Shown: positions 57,301 through 64,000 of the stretch, in pieces | How positions within the stretch are numbered: the stretch's first letter is position 1 | Layout of the letters: every line of letters starts with the position of its first letter | From: Benincasa hispida | Lineage: Eukaryota; Streptophyta; Magnoliopsida; Cucurbitales; Cucurbitaceae | Direction of reading: 5' to 3' | Assembly: GCF_009727055.1 (NCBI RefSeq) | Contig: NC_052351.1 | Coordinates: forward strand, 58,385,643 to 58,449,642 | Length of the DNA stretch: 64,000 nt | Program-made: the position numbers and the translations under genes | Notes under the pieces: generated by a model | What the model saw: only the letters and a program-made list of their open reading frames with translations | Told to the model about the DNA's origin: nothing | Database searches by the model: none

Positions 57301-58429
57301 GACTAGCTTAGAGTTTTTAGACCAGACTAGGTACCTTAGGATCCATTTTGTATCCTCCTAGTGTCTCTTACTAGGATTAGATATATATATCTACTAACTA
57401 AGCTAACTCAATATGAGAGATCAGGTCTAGTAGAAATCACTAAATATATTAGGTCGATTGCTTGACTATAGGGTATGACAGCCATCTTTTTTTATGTTCT
57501 TGGTCAGAATCCTTAGGAGAGTTAGCTGAGGAAAGCTTAAAGTACTGAGCAATAGGTAAACTCACAGGTTTGGCATCATTCATGTTTAACCTTTTAAGGA
57601 TCTTCTCACAATAAGAGGACTGATTAATGATTAGAATAGACTCTTCTTTGTTCTTATGGATCTCTATTCCTAGGACCTTGCTTACTTCTCCTAAGTCCTT
57701 CATATCAAACTCTCTTTTTAAGAGGGTTTAACATGGGTTAGATCTTCTTTGGGCCTACCTGCCAGCAACATGTCATCTACATATATGAGTAGGTAAACTT
57801 TGTCCTTGTAAGAACCTGTATTTACATAAACACATATGTCAAATGAACTTCTTTTGAATCCAATGCTAGAAATATAGTCATTGAATTTCTTATATCAGCA
57901 CCTAGGTGATTGTTTTAACCCATAATAGACATATTGAGTAAGAAAAAAATATTTTCTTTTCCTTTAACTTCAAATCCTTTAGGTTGCGTCATATAGATTG
58001 TCCCCTCTAGATGTCCATAAAGAAAGGCAGTTTTGACATCTAGTTGATACAATTCTGATTATTTTGAGCAACTAAGGGGATAGAAGAAATCTTATGAAAG
58101 TCTATTTTGCAACAGGGATTAAAATCTCAGAATAGTCCATTCCTTCCCTTTCAGTAAACCCCTTTGCAACTAATCTAGCTCTAAACCTAGGCTTTTGATC
58201 ATAGGATACTTTAGATGCAATATGTTTGTATCCTTTTGGTAGAGGAACCAAGGACCAAGTGTCATTCACTTTTAGTGAATGCATCTCCTCACTTATTGCA
58301 TCAATCCAATCCCTTGCATTAGCACAACTTGTTGCTTCCTCAAAGGTAGTTGGTCCTTGGTTAGTAGGAGCTACCTCAACATTTAAAACCAGATTCATAT
58401 AATTCATTTTAGTATATCTAGCTGGAGAT
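57301..58429 (-). pseudogene. Tork-like reverse transcriptase
   Basis: The minus-strand frame 58429-58102 reads ARYTKMNYMNLVLN, then PTTFEEATSCANARDWIDAISEEMHSLKVNDTWSLVPLP and ARLVAKGFTEREGMDYSEI. Subsequent motifs are in shifted frames: the TAFLYGHLEG region near 58020 and LIYVDDMLLAG at about 57790-57755, so YVDD is intact. MKDLGEVSKVLGIEI and LIINQSSYCEKILKRLNM run from 57703. Several frameshifts and stops lie between. The N-terminal boundary at 58430 is the junction with a foreign LTR. Confidence 0.8.
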
Positions 58430-60093
58430 GTTACAAGTGTTGTAAAGTGGTACAAATGGTCTATTCCTGACCATTCATGTATTAGACATGCAAGGGGGGA
58501 TACTCTATACAAAGGAGTTTGTATAAAATTGGACCATCAAATGTTTGGTCTCGTTAGGGACTTTCATTTCACTAGGATGACCATAGGTAACATGACCTTA
58601 ATCCTACGTAAGTTGGGAACTCTTGCTTATGAGGGCAGTTCTTTGATTTGCATGGGTGCAAGTGGCTAGATTGCCGACTCAAACCTACCACTTTGAGGAT
58701 GCTTCTAATTGGGGAGTTGGGAACTCAGCTACACAAGAAGGAATTCACTCCTTTCCCGAAATAGGGGTAAGTAGATAGATTGCTCCCTTAAGGGCTAATT
58801 TCGGGGCTTGAACGATGTGGTGCCACACACTTTCTCACGGATCGAGAGGTGTTCACTCATAGTAGGACTATAATGTATTGTTCATTAGAGGAATCTGTGG
58901 TACTTAAAGAGTTAGATGTAACTACAGGGGAAATGGTAAATTGGCCCAATTGTACTTACGAGCGATCTACGAAGAGTTATCGTACTGTTGATTTCTAATA
59001 TCCGATGGACACAAACATATCTATAGTAAGAAGAGTGCATCTGTTGATCTTTAGTGGAGTGCTCGACAGTTAACGGATGGTGGATCTCGTGATTAAAAAG
59101 TTTAGTCAGCTATTCACGTATCATTGGAGCTTCAAGCTACAGGTACATAAGGTCCCCTTGGTAGCTCAATGGATTCAAGTTGAGAATCAATTTTTGGGTT
59201 AGTTTGAAGTATTCAAATTAACAAGAGGGAGTTTGATTATATATGATATAATTAAACTGGTTCAATTATATGTGATATAGTTGACATGATATATAAAATA
59301 CATTAATTGGAGGAATTTGATGTAATATGATTTATATTAAGTAAAGGAGCAAAGGACTATGGTTTAAATGTTACATAGGATGTAATATTAAAACCATAGT
59401 CATAACTGAAGGATAAAATGAAAAATGTTTTCATTTTTTTTTTTGAAATAGATCACTTCATTAAGTGCATGACTAATCATTTAGCTCATGAGAGACTACA
59501 CGATAATTATCAAGTGATTTTCTAAACAATCGTGTAAAGTGATTTACTAAGAGATCACATGCTAAGCGAGATTCTCTAAACAATTGTGTAAACGATCAAG
59601 AGTGTTTAACTAAACGATCGTTTACCAAGCAAGATTTACTAAACGATCAAGCACACAAGGTCTATGTGATAGACAGTTCATTCTCTCACTTTCTTGATTG
59701 TATAGTTCGATCGTTGTTTTCCTCCATCCCTCTACCAAATCCAACAGAGCCCACACCTACTAGATTATCACTCCGAGAATACCAAGGGTGCCGAGTGGTG
59801 GTGTCTAAGGGTTGCTTGTTTGTGGAAAAGATTGTTCGTGATCTAATCGACAGCAAGAGATTGAGTAGGCGTTCTAAGCGACAACGAAAGGTTGTTGTTC
59901 TAGTCTTCTACAGAGCGAGAGTTCTTCAAAGGTATGTCTCTCGTTCCTTTGTATTTAATTACTAAAGCATGCTGTAATTTGTTCAATTCTGCATAATTGT
60001 TTTGTATGTTTGTGAATGCCTTTAATTCTATCACGATGGGCTTAGAAAGATCTTGCTTCCACTCATAGGTTCTCTTGGATAAGAGTTCCTTCA
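58430..60093 (+). repeat. D-type LTR fragment replacing integrase
   Basis: From gatgttacaagtgttgtaaag (compare caagtgttgtaaac in other B/D copies) it follows the plus-strand D-type LTR to its end at gagttCCTTCA, 60093. The first 300-350 bp of the LTR are absent. CGATCG-type motifs cluster at 59455-59655. The host element lacks its integrase core here, so insertion and deletion, or recombination, both happened. The 59666-59965 frame is LTR sequence, not a gene. Confidence 0.75.
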
Positions 60094-60585
60094 TTTTATG
60101 CCACAAGTCAGCCTCTGTTAAGCTTGTTGTTGAAGCTGTGTAGGCACTTGTCATCATCTCTGCTGCTCTCACAATGTAAAGATCATTGACCTTCTCACGA
60201 ACCAACACAACTTTGGAATCCTTGATCCAAGAACTCCACCTTTTCCTCTGTATTCACACCCAAAGTAGTCCAACATGCCCAGAGATATCAAGTTTCTCTT
60301 GAGAAAAGGTACATGTTTAACATTTCTTAGAAACTTGATTGATCTGTCCTTTAGCTTCAACGACACTTAACCAACCCCTTTTTTCTTGCAGGCTTCACTA
60401 TTTCCCATGTACACTGATTCTCTATCTATTTCTTTGTAAGTATTAAACCAAGGTCTGAAAGGTGTCATGTGATTGGTACATCTGGAGTCAAGTACCCAAT
60501 CATGCTTCCCAAGAGGACTGATTTGGTTGGTATGATTTCTGGTGGAGGCTAAAGCATCAAAGTAAAAGTAGGAACCTTCAACCAC
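60094..60585 (-). pseudogene. Tork-like protease and pre-integrase start
   Basis: On the minus strand from 60585: HDWVLDSRCTNHMTPFRPWFNTY is the copia protease start, where D-[ST]-G reads DSR, so the active site is lost. VYMGNSEACK and, after a stop, FLRNVKHVPFLKRNLISLGMLD follow (60366-60270). Then YIVRAAEMM...TEADLWHKMKELLS is the start of pre-integrase (usually LWHxRLGHMS), cut at 60093 by the LTR fragment. Confidence 0.75.
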
Positions 60586-60609
60586 TGATGCTTCTGGTTA
60601 TTTCCCCTT

Positions 60610-61431
60610 CTAATCCTTTTCTTTTTCTTGATTTTTCCTTTTCAAACTGTAGCAATCTCTCATTAGGTGACCTTTCTTCTTGCAGTAAGTACATCTCAGC
60701 TTGGTCTTAGGTTTGTGCTCTTCACCTGATTGGTATTTATTCCCCTTAGATTGGTTCTGCTTGTTCTTCCCCTTGGCAAATAGCCCCTCTACACTAGACT
60801 GCTCCTTCTTGACTGACTGAAGCTCTAACTCTCTAGTTTTTAATACTGAAATGATGGCATCAGTGGTCACTGGTTCTTTGCCATTTTTCAGAGCATTCTT
60901 CACCTCCTTATAGGCTTCGGGTAGAGAGTTTATTAGCACAAAAGCCTCATCCTCGTCACCAATTTTCTCACCAAGGCTCTTGAACTCTGAGACTATCCTC
61001 TTAAATTCATCCAAATTATCTGAAAGAGGCTTGCCATAATCCATCTTGAACTTGAAGAACTTCTCCCTCAGATACATCTTGTTTGGGAGATCCTTGATTG
61101 CAAAAAGACCTTCCAGCTTGACCCATATCTTGTAGGCTGTGTCTTGATCAGTTACTTGCCTTAAAATATTGTCACTAAGATTCAAAACTAGAGTTCCATA
61201 TGCTGTAAGCTCCAGGTCTTCTCTTTCTTGTGTTGATATGGTGGTTGGCAGTGTTGATGGGTCCAAAAGGGCTTTGTGTGCTCTTTGCTGTCCAAGAATA
61301 GCTTTTATTTTGGCCTTCCATAAGCCAAAATCGCCCTTCCCAACAAACTTCTCAATCTTATACCTTGCAACAGCCATTTCTGATCCAATCCTGTATTGAG
61401 TCTTGATTTCTTGAGAATCTTGAAGCTCCAA
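60610..61431 (-). CDS. Tork-like gag, uninterrupted reading frame
   Basis: The frame is open for 273 codons. Gag proper probably starts at the internal Met of MAVARYKIEKFVGKGDFGLWKAKIKAIL (about 61377), matching the usual copia gag start with its N-x-F-x-x-W pattern; the first ATG (61431) adds 18 residues. TAYKIWVKLEGLF, LREKFFKFKMDYGKPLSDNLDEFKRI and LINSLPEAYKEVKNAL are the UBN2/gag-polypeptide motifs. A zinc knuckle CTYCKKKGHLMRDC (CX2CX4HX4C) is near the end, followed by a Lys/Glu-rich tail and stop at 60610. Gag builds the particle and binds RNA. It is the only uninterrupted retroelement gene here, though the element as a whole is defective; a pol in trans would be needed. Confidence 0.85.
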   Translation of the reverse strand: MELQDSQEIKTQYRIGSEMAVARYKIEKFVGKGDFGLWKAKIKAILGQQRAHKALLDPSTLPTTISTQEREDLELTAYGTLVLNLSDNILRQVTDQDTAYKIWVKLEGLFAIKDLPNKMYLREKFFKFKMDYGKPLSDNLDEFKRIVSEFKSLGEKIGDEDEAFVLINSLPEAYKEVKNALKNGKEPVTTDAIISVLKTRELELQSVKKEQSSVEGLFAKGKNKQNQSKGNKYQSGEEHKPKTKLRCTYCKKKGHLMRDCYSLKRKNQEKEKD

Positions 61432-61462
61432 GAAAGTTGACCTTATTGATCTTTAAACGCTC

Positions 61463-61473
61463 TGATACCACAA
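61463..61473 (-). promoter_or_regulatory. Primer binding site of the Tork-like element
   Basis: The minus strand reads TGGTATCAGAGC, two or three bases inside the 5' LTR (61476), complementary to initiator tRNA-Met. Confidence 0.9.
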
Positions 61474-61475
61474 AT

Positions 61476-62124
61476 TGTTGGGCTGACCACTCTTCACAAG
61501 TCCCAAATACGCAAGATCAACGCTAAAAAGATGAAGAAATGGCTCAGAAATATTTTGCCAAATCCTTGATACTCGGAACTCGATGCTCGACTGCTTCCTA
61601 CTCGATCCTCGATGAGAATTCTCTTCTTCGTCTGACAAGTCTCTTAAATCCTTTATGGAACTCGATGACAACATAACTAATATTCAATTGTACTCGATGG
61701 TTCTTGAATGATACTCAGTGTGACTCGAAGGTGAAAATGATGTACTAGAAGCTACTCGATAGCAAAGAATCGATGCACGATTTTCTCGATAATCTGATTA
61801 CTCAATGCGATTTGAAATATAATTGAATGGCACGCGATTTGCAGTAAAGAAACACTTGAATGAACGAAAGATAAGGGAAAAATATGGAAACACGGTGTTT
61901 ACGTGATTCGGCAAAATTGCCTACGTCCACGGGAAGATCTTAATTCTTTTTACTAATGAAGATTGCGTACATAATTTTGTTGTTTACAGAAAACTAAGAA
62001 AATGATGATAATTCTGTGATTTGAATTTAAAATCAGTGGTATTTATAGAGTATACCAGCTGACCGTTTTACAAAGTTAGTTATAAACAAAAAAAATTTGA
62101 GGTATTTGAGTCAAAGCTTCTTCA
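61476..62124 (-). repeat. Tork-like 5' LTR (649 bp)
   Basis: In plus orientation TGTTGGGCTGAC ... GCTTCTTCA; in the direction of transcription it begins at 62124 with TGAAGAAGC and ends CCCAACA before the PBS. It carries a TATA box at 62047-62041. Confidence 0.9.
62041..62047 (-). promoter_or_regulatory. TATA box in the Tork-like 5' LTR
   Basis: The minus strand reads ctctaTAAATacc about 80 bp into the LTR, a typical place for the LTR promoter, driving transcription towards gag. Confidence 0.5.
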
Positions 62125-62870
62125 ATATGCTTACTTGCTTGCTTGAATTGAGTTGTTTGTGTTTGTGTTTTAAACTAGTTTTGAACTCCTTCATTCTTGT
62201 TCTGGTGAATGAGAAAGCTTTTTTTTTTTATATATATATAATTTAGATATTAAGTAGAGTTCAAACTAAGTGGAGTTCAAACTAGCAAGATGTGTTCCCT
62301 TGAAGTGGTAATATTATAAGACATTCTTCTTAAAATCTATTGTTCTAAAGTGATAGGTTAGAATATGTGTTGGAGTGCTCTGACTATCCTATAGTTATGG
62401 TAGTCATAACTTAGTTAATGTTTATGTTTCCATGAGTCGTTATGATTTCTATTAGATTTTGTTTTAGTTTATGAGTTTCATTAACTTCTTGTTGAGTCTA
62501 TTTCCTTTTATAAGATGAGTTGTTTATAAGTATTTCTTTGGTTATGCATTTTGTCAATGAATTTGGTTTTTTATTATTCTTTCCTCTTAGTTTTGATAAT
62601 CTTGTAACTTGCGTTGGTTGATAAGTCGGTTTCCGTTGAGTTCGTTTGTGTTTGTAAGTTTGTAAGTACTTTTGTTTATGTTATGCATTTTTCTAAATGA
62701 AAATTGTTGCTATTAGTCTTTTCTCTTAGTTTGATAGGCTTACTTGTTTGGATTTATAAGTAATTGTCCATTGAGTTGTTTATAGTTGTTAGTTATAGAA
62801 AAATTTTCAACCATCTAAGGGGTTAGTTATTGCTTATGTTTCCATTAAGTTGTTATGATTTCTATTTGTA
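62125..62870. repeat. gtttatg-type degenerate repeat, continuing from 56095
   Basis: atgcttacttgcttg continues the agcatgataag block that ended at 56095, and later blocks (aaatgaaaattgttgctattag, tagtttgataggcttacttg, ccattgagttgt) match 40380-40500 closely. Confidence 0.65.
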
Positions 62871-64000
62871 GGCGAGGAAAGATTCATAATTAATTAGTTT
62901 AAGATATTCTTTATTAGGTAAAAACTAATAAAAGGAACTACATCAATCATGTTTGAGAACTTCCCCACTAAACAAGGCGAACCCCCACAATAGTAATAAA
63001 AATAACTCCGATTAACTATTTAGTAAGCAACCCCAAGAAAGCTAAATAGATTTGGCTTGAAAAATTGATCGATAATTAAGAAGAAAGGAGAACTTGTTCC
63101 AAACTTCAAGATTTCAAAATTTCCCCAATCTATTTCCTCAAACTAGATTGAAAGTCCTAAAAATGCATTCTAAACACAAGAATACAAAGAAAAAGCATAA
63201 AGCTTGAGAGAATATCAATTCTACGGAAATTTCATTCAAATTCAAAGTGTTGTTTTCAAATGTGGAGATTACAATCCTATTTAAACTAATTGAATAGACA
63301 CCATGAAAGGATGCAACTTTTCACCTATATTGGCTACATTCATCTAATACCTTTCAACTACTCTAATAAATGTAAATTCATAACATTAGTTAACTACATA
63401 GGACGTTAATAATGTAAATGAATCTGAATTTTTAGATTTATGATGGCTTTTGGACAACCAAATAACTCTTGGAGCTTCAATGGTTGCAACTCTTAATCAT
63501 TGGCTGGAAACTCATCTTCAAAGCAAGCATTTAATCATTCTATAAGTCTTTTAACTCTAGCTCCTCATTGGTTTTTGGGGCAAATGATTGTCTTATGATT
63601 AGATTGACTTGGAAAGCACTCCCATAGATTTTCAGCATGAGCTTCGATTGAGCAAGATTAAGCTTGTTGAGCTTCATTTTTCTCTTGTAAAACTTCATGT
63701 TCTTCTATGATGGTTAGCTTCTTATCAAAAACTCTCTTTAGATCCTTGCAAACTGAATTAATATGCTATAAAGTAGTATATATTCTTGGAAAACTCTTTT
63801 CATAGTTCAAGACTAGCTAGTTCAGTGTTTGAATTAATTTGTAAGTTATGGTTAAGGTAAAAACATCTCCCTTGAAAATTATTGTAGTTTAATCAAGATT
63901 ATTGGACTAAGTTCTAAACTATATTGGAATAGAGATTTGTGTTTGAGTTCTGACTAATTTTATTTGCTTTATAATTGTTCCTAACACTTGAAGCTTCTGT
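62871..64000. other. Unassigned AT-rich sequence
   Basis: I see no long frame, LTR end, PBS or repeat. Composition and wording resemble a retroelement leader or LTR interior, but nothing specific supports that. Confidence 0.3.

Larger units (their letters stand above)
56096..62124 (-). mobile_element. Tork-like copia with both LTRs, minus strand
   Basis: Both LTRs (638 and 649 bp), PBS, gag, protease, part of RT, RNase H and PPT are in order on the minus strand. Flanks are ATAAG (56091-56095) and ATATG (62125-62129), 4 of 5 matching. The single long gag and the RNase H frame resemble the Tnt1/Tork group. Integrase core and the start of RT are missing, replaced by a foreign LTR fragment (58430-60093). 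The LTRs differ at many sites, roughly one in ten by eye, so the insertion is old. Confidence 0.9.

Noticed and set aside
59666..59965. A 99-codon plus-strand frame
   Set aside because: It is within the D-type LTR fragment; no motif is present.

Overview
This is eukaryotic nuclear DNA from a flowering plant: AT-rich heterochromatin-like sequence made almost wholly of decayed LTR retrotransposons stacked inside one another. The reading frames that can be recognised are Ty1/copia and Ty3/gypsy gag-pol pieces, tRNA-iMet-type primer binding sites, polypurine tracts and TG...CA LTR ends with 5-bp target duplications. I saw no convincing host gene. The copia polyprotein style and the LTR families resemble what I remember from cucurbits (melon, cucumber, wax gourd). 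That family assignment is recollection, not something the sequence proves.

Layout. 1-937: 5' end of a minus-strand copia element with a short (211 bp) LTR. 1175-8705: minus-strand Ty3/gypsy element of Athila type, with its 3' LTR at 1175-2554 and pol running leftwards. It carries a piece of apparent mitochondrial DNA with a tRNA-Glu-like sequence (about 5284-5922) inserted between RNase H and integrase. 8706-13643: a minus-strand copia-type LTR split by a 2.9-kb solo LTR of Tekay/Del style (8887-11767, perfect TSD TTTAA) that holds a minisatellite. 13644-14545: unassigned, with subterminal-repeat-like motifs. 14546-17080: plus-strand copia fragment 1 (LTR, gag, start of integrase). 17085-24083: plus-strand copia 2 (gag to RNase H and the start of a 3' LTR), split inside gag by a solo LTR (18202-20259, TSD AAAGC). 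24084-26769: two LTR fragments. 26770-35066: minus-strand copia E, with both LTRs cut on their outer sides. 35067-36688: another minus-strand LTR. 36689-41923: probable CACTA remnant ending in a canonical terminus, with a 1.5-kb gypsy-type LTR inside. 42152-55835: plus-strand copia A, the best-delimited element (both LTRs, PBS, PPT, TSD CTTTT/CTTTC), carrying two nested solo LTRs (45791-48016 and 50433-52579). 56096-62124: minus-strand Tork-like copia with both LTRs, in which the integrase region is replaced by a foreign LTR fragment. 62125-64000: degenerate repeats and unassigned sequence.

The elements do not work together as a pathway; they form an insertion history. Target duplications let several layers be ordered: an F-type LTR was hit by copia A, which was later hit by two other LTR elements that collapsed to solo LTRs. 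All coding regions are inactivated by stop codons (often Trp, Arg or Gln codons changed as cytosine deamination would do), frameshifts, deletions or loss of catalytic residues. The points most worth a second look are the mitochondrial insert, the dense arrays of a CGATCG-centred motif shared by several LTRs and one leader, and the LTR-to-LTR junctions that suggest ectopic recombination.
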